From the NCBI GenBank assembly GCA_014654065.1, contig JACWDM010000003.1, forward strand, positions 1 through 64,000: 64,000 nucleotides of DNA, given 5' to 3'. The notes beneath the pieces are model-generated. The model was given only the letters and a program-made list of their open reading frames with translations, searched no databases and had not been told where the DNA came from. Origin of the DNA: Pelagibacterales bacterium SAG-MED15 (GTDB taxonomy: Bacteria > Pseudomonadota > Alphaproteobacteria > Pelagibacterales > Pelagibacteraceae). The position numbers and the translations under genes were made by a program. Numbering within the stretch: the first letter of the stretch is position 1; every line of letters starts with the position of its first letter. Shown here piece after piece: positions 46,606 through 57,216 of the stretch.

Positions 46606-47885
46606 TGAGTTCAAGTACACAATCAAACGATTTAAGAAATAGAATATTATTTACATTAATAATTTTAGCTGTTTATAGACTTGGCACATTTGTACCATTA
46701 CCAGGTATAGACCCTCAGCAATTACAAATATTAATGGAAGGTAATCAAAAAGGCCTCCTGGGCATGTTTAATGTGTTTGCTGGTGGAGCTATAAGTAGAA
46801 TGGCTATATTTGCCTTGGGTATTATGCCATATATTTCATCATCAATTATTGTTCAGCTTTTAACAGGTGTTTCAGACTACTTTAAAAACTTAAAGGCCCA
46901 GGGTGAAACTGGAAGAAGACAAATAACACAAATCACGAGATATGGAACTGTTCTACTTGCGACAATTCAAGGTTATGGTTTAGCAGTTGGATTAGAATCT
47001 TCTGCTAATTTAGTTATTAATCCAGGAGTTTTCTTTAAAATTTCAACAGTAACAACAATAGTTGCTGGTACAATATTCTTGATGTGGCTAGGTGAACAAA
47101 TAACTCAAAGAGGAATTGGTAATGGTATATCTTTAATTATTTTTTCAGGTATTGTTGCTGAAATTCCTAGGGCACTAGTTACAACTTTTGAGTTAGGTAA
47201 AAGTGGAGCATTATCAGGATTTATTATATTTCTTTTACTTATAATTTTGATTGGAACAATTATTTTTATTGTATTTATGGAAAGAGCATTAAGAAAAATT
47301 TTAATTAATTACCCAAAAAGACAAATGGGAAATAAAATGTACGGAGGTGACTCATCACACTTACCATTAAAAATAAATTCTGCAGGTGTAATACCAGCTA
47401 TCTTCGCGTCTGCTATACTATTATTACCTGTAACATTCTCAAATTTTAATGTCTCTAATAACGAGACTTTTTTAAATATTTCATCATATTTTACTCAAGG
47501 ACAACCACTTTATATGCTTCTATATGCATCAGGAATTATATTTTTTACTTTTTTTTATACATCAATTGTTTTTAACCCAAATGAAACAGCAGAAAATTTA
47601 AGAAAATATGGTGGATTTATACCTGGTATTCGACCTGGAGAAAGTACAGCATTGTACATAGATAATATTTTAACCAAACTCACAACGATTGGTGCTTTGT
47701 ATTTAACAGCTGTATGTTTATTGCCTGAATTTTTAATAGCCAATTATCCAATTCCCTTCTATTTAGGTGGAGCATCGATATTAATCGTTGTAGTGGTTGC
47801 AATCGATACTGTTACACAAATTCAAACAAGATTAATGAGCTCACAGTACGAAAGCTTAATTAAAAAAACAAAGTTTGGTAAATAA
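46605..47885 (+). CDS. secY: Preprotein translocase subunit SecY
   Basis: 426 residues, ten transmembrane helices forming the inner-membrane protein channel. Conserved RLGTFVPLPGID in the N-terminus, plug-region FNVFAGGAISRMAIFALGI, and GERITQ-type GEQITQRGIGNGISLIIF. Coupled to rplO. No rpmJ (L36) follows. Confidence 0.98.
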   Translation: MSSSTQSNDLRNRILFTLIILAVYRLGTFVPLPGIDPQQLQILMEGNQKGLLGMFNVFAGGAISRMAIFALGIMPYISSSIIVQLLTGVSDYFKNLKAQGETGRRQITQITRYGTVLLATIQGYGLAVGLESSANLVINPGVFFKISTVTTIVAGTIFLMWLGEQITQRGIGNGISLIIFSGIVAEIPRALVTTFELGKSGALSGFIIFLLLIILIGTIIFIVFMERALRKILINYPKRQMGNKMYGGDSSHLPLKINSAGVIPAIFASAILLLPVTFSNFNVSNNETFLNISSYFTQGQPLYMLLYASGIIFFTFFYTSIVFNPNETAENLRKYGGFIPGIRPGESTALYIDNILTKLTTIGALYLTAVCLLPEFLIANYPIPFYLGGASILIVVVVAIDTVTQIQTRLMSSQYESLIKKTKFGK

Positions 47886-47888
47886 TAA

Positions 47889-48449
47889 GTGAATATAATA
47901 ATTTTTGGTCCTCCTGGTGCGGGCAAAGGAACGCAAGCTAAAATCTTAGTTAGGAAATTGAATAGCTTTCAAATATCGACTGGTGATATGCTAAGAGATG
48001 AAATTAAAAAAGACACTGATATAGGCAAAAAGATACTAAACAATATGGATGATGGAAAATTTGTTGATGATGAGATAGTAAATAAACTTCTTGAAAAAAT
48101 AATTTATGACTCTAAAAAAACTAAGCTAATTTTTGATGGTTACCCCAGAACTATAAATCAAGCGAAAAATTTAAATATTTTATTAAATAAATCTAACCAA
48201 AAAATCGACTATATTTTTTTTCTTAATGTAAGTAAAAAAGTAATTATAGAAAGAATTGAAAAAAGAAAAATTTTAGAAAAAAGAACAGATGATGATGCGG
48301 CTACTATTTTAAGAAGATATGACATTTATATGAAAGAGACCAAACCAGTATTGGATTTTTATTCCTCACATAAAGGTTTTCATGAAATAGATGGAAGTCT
48401 TGGAATTGATGAAATTACCCTTAAAATAGGGGCTATTCTTAATGTTTAA
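47889..48449 (+). CDS. adk: Adenylate kinase
   Basis: 186 residues from a GTG start. P-loop GPPGAGKGTQA at 7-17, NMP-binding STGDMLRDE, FDGYPRT, and a short LID (LEKRTDDDAATILRRYD) without the Cys zinc site, so this is the short form. Balances AMP, ADP and ATP. Position after secY is the common bacterial one. Confidence 0.97.
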   Translation: MNIIIFGPPGAGKGTQAKILVRKLNSFQISTGDMLRDEIKKDTDIGKKILNNMDDGKFVDDEIVNKLLEKIIYDSKKTKLIFDGYPRTINQAKNLNILLNKSNQKIDYIFFLNVSKKVIIERIEKRKILEKRTDDDAATILRRYDIYMKETKPVLDFYSSHKGFHEIDGSLGIDEITLKIGAILNV

Positions 48450-48453
48450 GACA

Positions 48454-48481
48454 TTGACTTTAAAATAACTTCTTATATAAA
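48454..48481 (+). promoter_or_regulatory. Internal promoter of the alpha operon (rpsM)
   Basis: TTGACT at 48454-48459, a 16-bp spacer and TATAAA at 48476-48481, 25 bases before the rpsM ATG. It would let rpsM-rpsK-rpoA-rplQ be transcribed apart from the upstream superoperon. Confidence 0.55.
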
Positions 48482-48505
48482 AGGCTAAATTTAATCACAA
48501 AATAT

Positions 48506-48889
48506 ATGGCTCGTATAGCAGGTGTAAATATTCCACAAAACAAGATTGTTCAAGTTGGACTGACTTATATCCATGGTATAGGAGATCAATTTTCAAAACT
48601 GATATGTAAAGATTTAGAAATCCCTAAATCTAAAAGAGTTAATGAACTGACAGATGAACAGATTTTAAAAATAAGAGAATATATTGACAAAAACTTTACT
48701 GTAGAAGGTGATCTAAGGCGCGAGCTTTCATTAAATATTAAAAGATTAATTGATTTAGCTTGTTACAGAGGTTCTAGACATAGAAAAAAACTTCCAGTAA
48801 GAGGGCAAAGAACTAGATGTAATGCTAGAACTAGAAAAGGTAAAGCTATAGCTATTGCAGGTAAAAAACTTACACCTTTAAAAAAATAA
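48506..48889 (+). CDS. rpsM: 30S ribosomal protein S13
   Basis: 127 residues. [20 protein letters not shown] at the start and the basic [20 protein letters not shown] tail are conserved. First gene of the alpha operon; 3 bases from rpsK. Confidence 0.99.
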   Translation: MARIAGVNIPQNKIVQVGLTYIHGIGDQFSKLICKDLEIPKSKRVNELTDEQILKIREYIDKNFTVEGDLRRELSLNIKRLIDLACYRGSRHRKKLPVRGQRTRCNARTRKGKAIAIAGKKLTPLKK

Positions 48890-48892
48890 AAA

Positions 48893-49339
48893 ATGAATGA
48901 AAAAACTACAGATAAAAACTTAACTTCAGAAACTACTGAAAAAAAATCTGCTAAAAAAAGTTCTTATTCAAAGAAAAAGAAAGCAAAAAAAAATATATTA
49001 AATGGAGCAGCATATGTCTTATCAACATTTAATAATACAATTATATCAATAGCTGATACTAATGGTAATGTAATATCTTGGGCTTCAGCAGGGCAAAAAG
49101 GTTTTAAAGGATCTAGAAAATCAACACCTTACGCAGCTCAAGTTGCAGCTGATGCCGCTGCTGTCAAAGCTTTAGAATATGGTATGAAAACATTAACTGT
49201 AGAAGTAAAGGGACCTGGCTCTGGAAGAGAAACTGCTTTAAGAGCACTACAGGCTAGAGGTTTTAAAATTTTATCAATTAAAGATACAACACCATTACCA
49301 CATAATGGCACAAGACCACCAAAGAAAAGGAGAGTATAA
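48893..49339 (+). CDS. rpsK: 30S ribosomal protein S11
   Basis: 148 residues, longer than usual because of a Lys/Ser/Thr-rich N-terminal extension of about 30 residues. Core has [20 protein letters not shown] and the C-terminal [13 protein letters not shown]. Overlaps rpoA by one base. Confidence 0.98.
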   Translation: MNEKTTDKNLTSETTEKKSAKKSSYSKKKKAKKNILNGAAYVLSTFNNTIISIADTNGNVISWASAGQKGFKGSRKSTPYAAQVAADAAAVKALEYGMKTLTVEVKGPGSGRETALRALQARGFKILSIKDTTPLPHNGTRPPKKRRV

Positions 49340-50367
49340 TGGACAATGTAGAAGTAAATATAAAAAATTGGAGATCGTTAATTAAGCCAGCTAAGTTGGA
49401 TGTTCAATTAAGTGACGATAAATCTTTAGCTAAAATTGTAGCCGAACCCTTAGAAAAAGGTTACGGACTAACATTAGGAAATTCTTTAAGAAGAATTTTG
49501 TTATCTTCAATACGAGGTGCTGCTGTTACATCTATTCAAATTGATGGAGTGCTACATGAATTTACATCAATTAAAGGAGTCAGAGAAGACGTAACAGACA
49601 TTGTTTTAAATATTAAATCTCTAGCCTTAAAAAGCTCAGCTGAGGGAACTAAAAAACTTATATTAGATGCTAAAGGACCTGGTGAAATTAAAGCTTCAGA
49701 CATTTCTGCAGTTGCCGATATTGAAATTCTTAACCCAAATTTAGTAATTTGTAATCTAGACGAAAATACTCATTTTCATATGGAAATGAATGTAGGAACA
49801 GGAAAAGGATATGTATCAGCAGATTTAAATAAGCCAGATGAACCACCTTTAGGTTTAATTGCAATAGACTCACTATTTAGTCCAGTAAAAAAAGTTTCAT
49901 ATTCCATTAGTACTGCTAGAGAGGGAAAAGCCTTAGATTATGATAAACTCACAATGGAAGTTGAAACAAATGGATCTATTTCAGCTGAAGATGCAGTTGC
50001 CTATGCTGCTAGAATATTCCAAGATCAACTTGGAATGTTTGTTAATTTTGACGAACCTAAAGAAGTAATTATAAAAGAACAACCTACAGAGCCTGAATTT
50101 AATAAGAATCTTTTAAGAAAAGTTGATGAGCTAGAATTATCCGTAAGATCTATGAATTGCTTAAAAAATGACAATATTATTTATATAGGTGATTTGGTTC
50201 AAAAATCTGAAGGAGAAATGTTAAGAACCCCAAATTTTGGGAGAAAATCTTTAAATGAAATAAAAGAGGTGCTTACTGGTATGTCTTTATATTTAGGAAT
50301 GGAGATACCTAATTGGCCTCCAGATAACATTGCTGAGTTATCTAAAAAATTAGAGGAAGCCATCTAA
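49339..50367 (+). CDS. rpoA: DNA-directed RNA polymerase subunit alpha
   Basis: 342 residues. N-terminal assembly domain with [19 protein letters not shown] and [12 protein letters not shown]; the C-terminal DNA-binding domain has [14 protein letters not shown], then [17 protein letters not shown]. Overlaps rplQ by one base. Confidence 0.99.
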   Translation: MDNVEVNIKNWRSLIKPAKLDVQLSDDKSLAKIVAEPLEKGYGLTLGNSLRRILLSSIRGAAVTSIQIDGVLHEFTSIKGVREDVTDIVLNIKSLALKSSAEGTKKLILDAKGPGEIKASDISAVADIEILNPNLVICNLDENTHFHMEMNVGTGKGYVSADLNKPDEPPLGLIAIDSLFSPVKKVSYSISTAREGKALDYDKLTMEVETNGSISAEDAVAYAARIFQDQLGMFVNFDEPKEVIIKEQPTEPEFNKNLLRKVDELELSVRSMNCLKNDNIIYIGDLVQKSEGEMLRTPNFGRKSLNEIKEVLTGMSLYLGMEIPNWPPDNIAELSKKLEEAI

Positions 50368-50828
50368 TGAGACATAAATTTGGTTATAGAAAACTAAATA
50401 GAACATCGGAGCACAGGAAAGCCTTAATTAAAAATATGCTCAATTCATTGATAAAATATGAACAAATCACAACAACATTACCTAAGGCCAAAGTTTTAAA
50501 ACCGCAAGCAGACAAAATTATCACTCTTGGAAAAAAAGAGAGTTTGCAAAATAAAAAAACTTTATTTTCAAAACTACAGGATTCAAAATCAACAAATAAA
50601 GTTGTAAAAACTCTATCGAAAAGATATGAAAAAAGAAAAGGTGGTTATACTAGAATAATTAAAGCTGGATTTAGATATGGAGATAATGCCCCTATGGCAG
50701 TCATTGAATTTGTAGATAGAGATATTCAAGCAAAAAAAATAGATGTTAAAGAAAAAAATCCTAAAAAAGAAGTAGAAAAAAACGTTCCAAAAGAAGAAAA
50801 AGAAGATAAGAAAAAAAAATCAGCGTAG
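50367..50828 (+). CDS. rplQ: 50S ribosomal protein L17
   Basis: 153 residues. [20 protein letters not shown] is diagnostic, and [20 protein letters not shown] is conserved. A Lys/Glu-rich tail of about 30 residues extends the usual length. Last gene of the ribosomal superoperon. Confidence 0.98.
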   Translation: MRHKFGYRKLNRTSEHRKALIKNMLNSLIKYEQITTTLPKAKVLKPQADKIITLGKKESLQNKKTLFSKLQDSKSTNKVVKTLSKRYEKRKGGYTRIIKAGFRYGDNAPMAVIEFVDRDIQAKKIDVKEKNPKKEVEKNVPKEEKEDKKKKSA

Positions 50829-50840
50829 TCTAATTATTAA

Positions 50841-51758
50841 ATGAAGAAAACCTTCGCAGTGGATAAATCATTTGATAATGCACGTATTGATAGGTGGATA
50901 AGACATAACTTTAAAAAAATACCCCAGGGTCTAATTGAAAAAAATTTAAGAATTGGCAAGATTAAGATTAATAAAAAAAAAGTAAAAAGTTCACATAAAG
51001 TAAAACACAACGATATTATCGAAATATTTAATTTAGAATTTAAAGATAATGTAACAACAAAAAAAACTATCAAATTTGAACCATCAAAGGATGTTATCAA
51101 ATCAAATGAAAATTTAATTATTGATAATAATGATGATTTCATCGTTGTTAATAAGGAAGCTGGTATATCCGTTCAAGGAGGCACAAAGTCTAAAAAAAAT
51201 TTAATTGATATATTTGCCAAAAGTGAAATTTTTGAAAATACTAGACCATACACTGTACATAGACTTGATAAAGATACCTCTGGAGTTTTTTTGATTGCAA
51301 AAAAACGATCATCTGCACAATTGTTAACCTCATTGTTTAGATTAAGAAAAGTTCACAAAACTTATTTAGCAATTTGTCATGGTGAAATTAGTAAGGATAA
51401 AGGTTCAATCGAAGGAGATTTAATTAGATATGAAAATGGTAAAAAAATAATTGAAAAAGCTAAAACTTTTTTTAAGGTTTTAGATAAAAATTCAATTAGC
51501 ACTTTAGTAGAAATGAAGCCTATTACTGGTAGAAAGCATCAGTTAAGAAAACAATTATTAGAATTAGGTAACCCAATTTTTGGAGATAATAAATATTTTT
51601 TAACAAATAATTTAAAATCTATTAATAAGAATTTAATGCTTCATTCATATCAATTAAAGTTTATTATTAATGATAGTAAATATAAGTATACAGCATTATT
51701 ACCAAACTATTTCAAAAGTCTCTTAAAAACAAAAAGATTAAAATTTAAAGATTTTTAA
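50841..51758 (+). CDS. rluC: RluC/RluD family rRNA pseudouridine synthase
   Basis: 305 residues. An N-terminal S4 RNA-binding domain ([20 protein letters not shown]) is followed by the RluA-family catalytic domain with [16 protein letters not shown] (catalytic D143) and [10 protein letters not shown]. It isomerises uridines in 23S rRNA. RluC rather than RluD is the likely type, but this is not certain. Follows rplQ by 12 bp; its end overlaps the convergent lipB by 14 bp. Confidence 0.85.
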   Translation: MKKTFAVDKSFDNARIDRWIRHNFKKIPQGLIEKNLRIGKIKINKKKVKSSHKVKHNDIIEIFNLEFKDNVTTKKTIKFEPSKDVIKSNENLIIDNNDDFIVVNKEAGISVQGGTKSKKNLIDIFAKSEIFENTRPYTVHRLDKDTSGVFLIAKKRSSAQLLTSLFRLRKVHKTYLAICHGEISKDKGSIEGDLIRYENGKKIIEKAKTFFKVLDKNSISTLVEMKPITGRKHQLRKQLLELGNPIFGDNKYFLTNNLKSINKNLMLHSYQLKFIINDSKYKYTALLPNYFKSLLKTKRLKFKDF

Positions 51759-52359
51759 GTAAATTTTTAACTATTTTTTTTTTTAAATACTTATAATTTA
51801 AATCTTTAACCAGTCTAAGGTTTGTGACACCTTTATTTTTAATACCACACGGTATAATTTTTTTATATTTTTCTATATCGTTATTAATATTTAAAGAGAA
51901 TCCATGATAAGCAATCCATTTTTTTACTCTAATACCTATCGCTGCAATTTTTTTTGTACTATTTCTTTTTTTTATCCATATACCGATATTCTTTCTATCT
52001 GAAAAAGTACTTATATTATATTCTTTAAGTGATTTTATTATAGAGCTTTCAATGATTGTTAAAAAATTTCTTATATCTTTGTTTCTTTTAGTTAGATCTA
52101 TTAGAAAGTAGAAAATAATTTGACCTGGGCCATGCCATGTTATTTTACCACCACGATTTGTCTTAATAAGTTTAATTTTTTTATCTAATATTTCATCATC
52201 TTTATAGCTGGAACCTGCTGTATAGATATCATTATGTTCTAAAATCCATATTAGCTCTTTAGCTTTTCCTTCTTTTATTTTATCTAATCTTGCCTCTAAG
52301 TATTTTATAGCTTTGTTATATTCTATGGGCTTTTTTGATATTTTGATCTCAATATTCAT
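51745..52359 (-). CDS. lipB: Lipoyl(octanoyl) transferase
   Basis: 204 residues. Moves octanoyl from acyl carrier protein to lipoyl domains of 2-oxoacid dehydrogenases and Gcv[13 protein letters not shown] at 69-80, K137 in [10 protein letters not shown] and catalytic C171 in [14 protein letters not shown] are all present. Divergent from mgtE, sharing a 62-bp promoter region. Confidence 0.95.
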   Translation of the reverse strand: MNIEIKISKKPIEYNKAIKYLEARLDKIKEGKAKELIWILEHNDIYTAGSSYKDDEILDKKIKLIKTNRGGKITWHGPGQIIFYFLIDLTKRNKDIRNFLTIIESSIIKSLKEYNISTFSDRKNIGIWIKKRNSTKKIAAIGIRVKKWIAYHGFSLNINNDIEKYKKIIPCGIKNKGVTNLRLVKDLNYKYLKKKIVKNLLKNL

Positions 52360-52421
52360 TTATTAAATTGTATTATATTTATTATGTATTAATAGTGCTT
52401 ATAAAATTATGGACGTAATTT

Positions 52422-53801
52422 ATGACTTTAGTAAAAAAAATAAAGGACAAAAAAGTTAACTTTGAATTTAATAAAGAATTTATAAAAGTTGTTACAGATA
52501 AAATATTTAATAATGATGCTGATTTCATTTCAAATTCTTTTAGAGAAATGCACCCTTCAGATGCAGCAGACATTATAGAACATTTGAATGAATCTGATAG
52601 GGAAAATTTAATCAAATTAAATAATTTTCGAATAGATCCACAAGTATTTGTTGAGCTTAATGAATCAATTCAAACAGAGATTATAAAGTACTTATCTACA
52701 GACTCTATTGTTTATATACTTAAGAATTTAGAATCTGATGACTCTATAAAAATTATTGAAAATCTTAATGACGAAAATAAGAATGAAATTTTAGGCTCTC
52801 TACCTCCTAAAGATAGATTTGTATTGTTAGAAAGCTTAAGCTACCCCGAAGATTCTGCGGCAAGAATTATGCAGAGAGAATTTACAGCTATACCAAGTAA
52901 CTGGTCTGTAGGACAAACAATAGATTATTTAAGAGAGAATAAAGATTTGCCAGAGGAATTTTTAGAAATATTTGTTGTAGATAATGAATTTAAACCAATT
53001 GGTACAGTCCCATCGTCAAAGGTTCTTAGAACATCAAGAGATGCAAAAATGAATTCAATAATGAATGAATCGCAACTTTCAATACCAGTAGATATGGATA
53101 GAGAAGAGGTTGGACATTTATTTGAAAATTATAATCTTAATTCAGCTTGCGTTGTAGATAAAAATAATAAATTGGTAGGAATGATTACGAGTGATGATGT
53201 TTTAACAGTTTTAAAAGAAGAAGCTGAAGAAGATGCCTTACGATTAGCGGGTGTAGGTGATGAAGAAATTACTGATGGTGTTTTAAAAAAAACTAAAAGA
53301 AGATTCAATTGGCTTTTATTAAATTTATTTACAGCATTCCTAGCCACATGGGTTATAAGTATTTTTGGTGCTACCATTGAGCAGATGGTTGCTTTAGCTT
53401 TTTTAATGCCCATTGTTGCTTCGATGGGTGGTAATGCAGGTATGCAAACTTTGGCAGTTACAATTCGGACTATAGCTACAAATGAATTGACTAAAAATAA
53501 TTTTACTCAAAATATATTAAAAGAATTTTTGATAGGAATTTTAAATGGTATAATATTTGCCATAATTAGTGCAATAATAGTTCAGCTTTGGTTCAATGAT
53601 ATTCAGTTATCATTTATAATATCAATATCAATGGTTCTAAATATGATTGTAGCGGGTCTTTTTGGGATTCTTGTTCCAATTACATTAAAAAAATTTAATA
53701 TAGATCCAGCTATTGCATCGAGTGTTTTTGTAACTACAATTACTGACGTTATTGGTTTTCTATCTTTTCTAGGTATTGGTGCCTACTTTTTTTATGGTTG
53801 A
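52422..53801 (+). CDS. mgtE: Magnesium transporter MgtE
   Basis: 459 residues. N-terminal superhelical domain (MHPSDAADIIEHLNESDREN), tandem CBS domains (EDSAARIMQREFTAIP; VVDKNNKLVGMITSDDVL), then five transmembrane helices with the pore signature PIVASMGGNAGMQTLAVTIR. Mg2+-gated Mg2+ uptake. Convergent with panC, which ends at the next base. Confidence 0.96.
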   Translation: MTLVKKIKDKKVNFEFNKEFIKVVTDKIFNNDADFISNSFREMHPSDAADIIEHLNESDRENLIKLNNFRIDPQVFVELNESIQTEIIKYLSTDSIVYILKNLESDDSIKIIENLNDENKNEILGSLPPKDRFVLLESLSYPEDSAARIMQREFTAIPSNWSVGQTIDYLRENKDLPEEFLEIFVVDNEFKPIGTVPSSKVLRTSRDAKMNSIMNESQLSIPVDMDREEVGHLFENYNLNSACVVDKNNKLVGMITSDDVLTVLKEEAEEDALRLAGVGDEEITDGVLKKTKRRFNWLLLNLFTAFLATWVISIFGATIEQMVALAFLMPIVASMGGNAGMQTLAVTIRTIATNELTKNNFTQNILKEFLIGILNGIIFAIISAIIVQLWFNDIQLSFIISISMVLNMIVAGLFGILVPITLKKFNIDPAIASSVFVTTITDVIGFLSFLGIGAYFFYG

Positions 53802-54611
53802 TTAAATATTATCAATTAATCTTACTTTATTCACATAAAATGCAATAAATAATTTAAAATTTCGTTTATTAAATTTTTTAGATAAAGTATTTTTATTTCT
53901 TAATTCAAAATATTCAATTACTACACCCATTTTATTAAGATTATTCCTGATTTGAAAAATTTTATGTTTATTATTGAAATTACCTTTAATTGAAAAATAA
54001 AATTTTTTTATATTTTTAGAAATTAATGAAGCTTTCTTAATTTCATTTTTTTTTAAAAGATTATTTCTTGAAGATAAAGGCAGAAACCCTTTCCCCCTCA
54101 CAGTTTTACAAGAACATACCTTTATTTTAAATTTATTTTTTATAAATTTTCTAATCAGATAAATTTGTTGAAAATCTTTCTCACCTAAATAAATTCTCTT
54201 AGATTGTATCTTTTTTAAAAATTGATTAATTACGCCTAAAACACCTTCAAAATGACCTGGTCTAAATTTAGCACATAATACCTTGTCATTTTTGCTTATT
54301 TTGATCTTCATGCTTCTCTGATTTTTAAAAATGTCTTTAACACTTGGTATAAGTACAAAATCTACTTTTAGTTTTTTTAATATAATTAGATCCTTACTTA
54401 TATTTCTTGGATATTTTTTAAAGTCATTCGACTTATTAAATTGTGATGGATTAACAAAAATACTAACTATAACTTTTGACGACTCTTTTTTAGCTCTTTT
54501 TATTAAAGAAATATGACCTCGATGCAAAGCACCCATAGTTGGTACAAACCCTGTATCTGCCTTAAAATTAACTTCTTTATTTAATTTATTAATACTTTTA
54601 AAAATTATCAT
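53802..54611 (-). CDS. panC: Pantoate--beta-alanine ligase (pantothenate synthetase)
   Basis: 269 residues. Joins pantoate and beta-alanine with ATP to make pantothenate. PTMGALHRGHISLIKRAKKE with the HxGH nucleotide motif, VSIFVNPSQFN, and GHFEGVLGVINQFL are conserved. LGEKDFQQIYLIRKF completes the active site. No panB or panD neighbour is in the window. Confidence 0.95.
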   Translation of the reverse strand: MIIFKSINKLNKEVNFKADTGFVPTMGALHRGHISLIKRAKKESSKVIVSIFVNPSQFNKSNDFKKYPRNISKDLIILKKLKVDFVLIPSVKDIFKNQRSMKIKISKNDKVLCAKFRPGHFEGVLGVINQFLKKIQSKRIYLGEKDFQQIYLIRKFIKNKFKIKVCSCKTVRGKGFLPLSSRNNLLKKNEIKKASLISKNIKKFYFSIKGNFNNKHKIFQIRNNLNKMGVVIEYFELRNKNTLSKKFNKRNFKLFIAFYVNKVRLIDNI

Positions 54612-54643
54612 TTATGGTAATTCATATTAAATAACTAACTTTA

Positions 54644-55459
54644 ATGATTAAACAAGCAATAATACCACTGGCTGGACAAGGTACAAGGCTTTTGCCACTT
54701 ACTAGTGTATTTGCTAAAGAGCTGTTGCCGATAAATGGCAAACCAGGAATAGAATATATCATCGAAGAATGTATTGAAGCTGGCATTAAAGAGATAATTT
54801 TTATTATATCTAAAAAAAAAGAAATGATAAAAACTTATTTTAATAATGATGCTTTTTATAAAAAAATAATTACCAAAAAGAAAGACAAAAGAATAATTAA
54901 CGAATTTAAAAAAATAAAAAAATATAAAAAAATGATTAAATTTGTTTATCAGAACAAACCAATGGGCACTGGCGATGCTGTTATGAAAACAAAAAAATAT
55001 ATAAAAGATAAATTTTTTTTAATGTTGCTACCTGATGATTTAATAATAAAACGAAACTGCTCTAAAGATATGATTTCAATATTCAGAAAAAAAAAATGCT
55101 CTGTTATGGCGAGTATGAAGGTAAATAAAAATACTGTTAATCGTTGGGGTATATATAAAAAAATGAAAACTATTAATAAATTAAATTTTTTTATTAAAGA
55201 TGTAGTTGAGAAACCAGATATCAAAAAAGCACCTTCTAATAACGCTGTTATCGGACGGTATATTTTGACTACGAAAATTTTCAATAAACTAAAAAATCAA
55301 AAAAAAGGTAAGGGTGGTGAGATACATATTACAGATGCTATAAGACGATTAATAAAAGATGGAAACAAATTTATAGGTCATAACTTCAGTGGCAAGTATT
55401 TAGACTGTGGGACTATGCAAGGTTATATTAAATCATCAGTGGAGATTTCAAAAATATGA
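54644..55459 (+). CDS. galU: UTP--glucose-1-phosphate uridylyltransferase
   Basis: 271 residues. Makes UDP-glucose. Nucleotidyltransferase start IPLAGQGTRLLPLTSVFAKE, then KPMGTGDAV, LLPDDLI, and VVEKP. Its end overlaps ugd by 4 bp, giving a two-gene route to UDP-glucuronate for surface glycans. Confidence 0.95.
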   Translation: MIKQAIIPLAGQGTRLLPLTSVFAKELLPINGKPGIEYIIEECIEAGIKEIIFIISKKKEMIKTYFNNDAFYKKIITKKKDKRIINEFKKIKKYKKMIKFVYQNKPMGTGDAVMKTKKYIKDKFFLMLLPDDLIIKRNCSKDMISIFRKKKCSVMASMKVNKNTVNRWGIYKKMKTINKLNFFIKDVVEKPDIKKAPSNNAVIGRYILTTKIFNKLKNQKKGKGGEIHITDAIRRLIKDGNKFIGHNFSGKYLDCGTMQGYIKSSVEISKI

Positions 55460-56754
55460 AATTGTGCATGATAGGAACAGGCTACGTAGGACTAGTTAGC
55501 GGTGTTTGTTTTTCTGATCTTGGTAATGATGTAATTTGTGTTGATAAAGATCAAAATAAAATTAATAAATTAAAAAATGGAATTATTCCTATATATGAGC
55601 CCGGACTTAACGAACTTGTTAAAAAAAATTATAAATCAGGTAGACTTACATTTACTACAGATTTGTCTGAAGCTATCAAGAAATCTAATATAATTTTTAT
55701 ATGTGTTGGCACACCAACAAAAAAAAATAGCAACGCAGCTGATCTTAACCAAGTTTTTAATGTAGCCAAAGAAATTGGCCAAAATATTAAAAATTTTAAA
55801 ATTGTTGTTACGAAATCTACTGTACCAGTTACAACCGGTGACAAAATAGAAAAAATATTAGTTAAAAAGGTAAAAAGAAAAAATTTTTCAGTAGTTTCAA
55901 ATCCTGAATTTTTGAGGGAGGGTGAGGCCATAAGAGATTTTAATTTTCCTGATAGAATTGTTATTGGAACATCTGATAAAAAAGCAAATAAATTTATGAA
56001 ATCATTATATTCGCCACTATTATCTAAAGGTGCAGAATATTTAAATACCTCAAGGAGAGGAGCTGAATTAATAAAATATGCATCAAATGCTTTTTTAGCT
56101 ACTAAAATTACCTACATTAATGAACTGGCAAATTTAGCTGAAAAAATTGACGTTAATATTGAAGATATTTCAATAGGTATGGGTCTTGATAAGAGAATAG
56201 GTGGTAGATTTTTAAGAGCAGGACCTGCTTACGGTGGTTCTTGTTTCCCCAAAGATACCCGTGCAATTGTGGATACTGCAAAACAATTTAAAACTGACTT
56301 GTCTATTATAAAGAATGTAATTAAATCAAATGAAAATAGGTCAAAAGTTTTACTCAATAGGATCTTCAAAATATTAAAAAATAAAATAAAAAATAAAAAA
56401 ATTACATTTTTAGGCGTTACTTTTAAGGCCAATACTGACGATATGAGAGAATCTTCAAGCCTTGCCATGATACCTTCATTAGCCTTAAAAGGTGCAAAAA
56501 TAAGATATTATGATCCTAGTGGCTACAAAAAGGATTTTGAGAAAATTAAAAATGTTACTTTTTGTGAAAGTATAAAATTAGCTTGCTCTAATGCAGATTT
56601 AATTATTATACATACAGAATGGAATGATTTTAAATCTTTAAATTTTAAATCTCTATCTAATAAAAAAGGCTTAATATTATATGATATGAGAAATATTTTA
56701 TCACATGATAAAATGAAAAAGGAAAAAATAAAATATTTTAGTATTGGTAAATAG
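55456..56754 (+). CDS. ugd: UDP-glucose 6-dehydrogenase
   Basis: 432 residues. NAD-dependent two-step oxidation of UDP-glucose to UDP-glucuronate. Rossmann start MIGTGYVGLVSGVCFSDLG, VGTPT, SNPEFLREGEA, and the catalytic Cys263 in GGSCFPKD. C-terminal domain contains TFLGVTFKANTDDMRESSSL. Coupled to galU; ends directly beside the convergent RidA gene. Confidence 0.96.
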   Translation: MKLCMIGTGYVGLVSGVCFSDLGNDVICVDKDQNKINKLKNGIIPIYEPGLNELVKKNYKSGRLTFTTDLSEAIKKSNIIFICVGTPTKKNSNAADLNQVFNVAKEIGQNIKNFKIVVTKSTVPVTTGDKIEKILVKKVKRKNFSVVSNPEFLREGEAIRDFNFPDRIVIGTSDKKANKFMKSLYSPLLSKGAEYLNTSRRGAELIKYASNAFLATKITYINELANLAEKIDVNIEDISIGMGLDKRIGGRFLRAGPAYGGSCFPKDTRAIVDTAKQFKTDLSIIKNVIKSNENRSKVLLNRIFKILKNKIKNKKITFLGVTFKANTDDMRESSSLAMIPSLALKGAKIRYYDPSGYKKDFEKIKNVTFCESIKLACSNADLIIIHTEWNDFKSLNFKSLSNKKGLILYDMRNILSHDKMKKEKIKYFSIGK

Positions 56755-57216
56755 CTAATTAAGTTCAAATATAGCATCAACCTCAACAGAAACACCAAGA
56801 GGCAAACTATTTACACTAACAGCAGCTCTAGTATGCATTCCACTATCTCCAAATACTTTTGCTATTGTATCCGAAGCTCCATTAATTACTTTAGGTTGAT
56901 CAGTAAAGTCATCAGTCGAATTAACAAAACCTGTTAATTTAACACAAGATTTTATTTTTGATAAATCATTGTTACAAGCCTTTTTAGCTTGAGAAACTAT
57001 GCTTAATGCACATCTTTCCGCCGCTTTATATCCTTTATCAACATCTAAATCTTTACCGACTTTACCTTTAATTAGCTTGCCCTCTATGTCCATTGAAATT
57101 TGCCCTGAAATGTAAAGTAATTTTCCTATTATTTTAGATGCAACATATGAACCAACTGGGTCAGCAGCTTTTGGTAAAACAATGTTGTTTTTTTTTATAT
57201 TTTCTTCAAAACTCAT
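56755..57216 (-). CDS. RidA family protein
   Basis: 153 residues, the longer YjgF/RidA-like subgroup. Contains YISGQISMDIEGKLIKGKVG, QAKKACNNDLSKIKSCVKLT and the C-terminal MHTRAAVSVNSLPLGVSVEV where RidA places its substrate Arg. Likely hydrolyses reactive enamine/imine intermediates. Starts within the last codons of topA (4 bp overlap). Confidence 0.9.
   Translation of the reverse strand: MSFEENIKKNNIVLPKAADPVGSYVASKIIGKLLYISGQISMDIEGKLIKGKVGKDLDVDKGYKAAERCALSIVSQAKKACNNDLSKIKSCVKLTGFVNSTDDFTDQPKVINGASDTIAKVFGDSGMHTRAAVSVNSLPLGVSVEVDAIFELN

Noticed and set aside
53790-53826. Bidirectional terminator between mgtE and panC
   Set aside because: Only a 6-bp AT stem with a long loop is present; such stems are common by chance in this composition.
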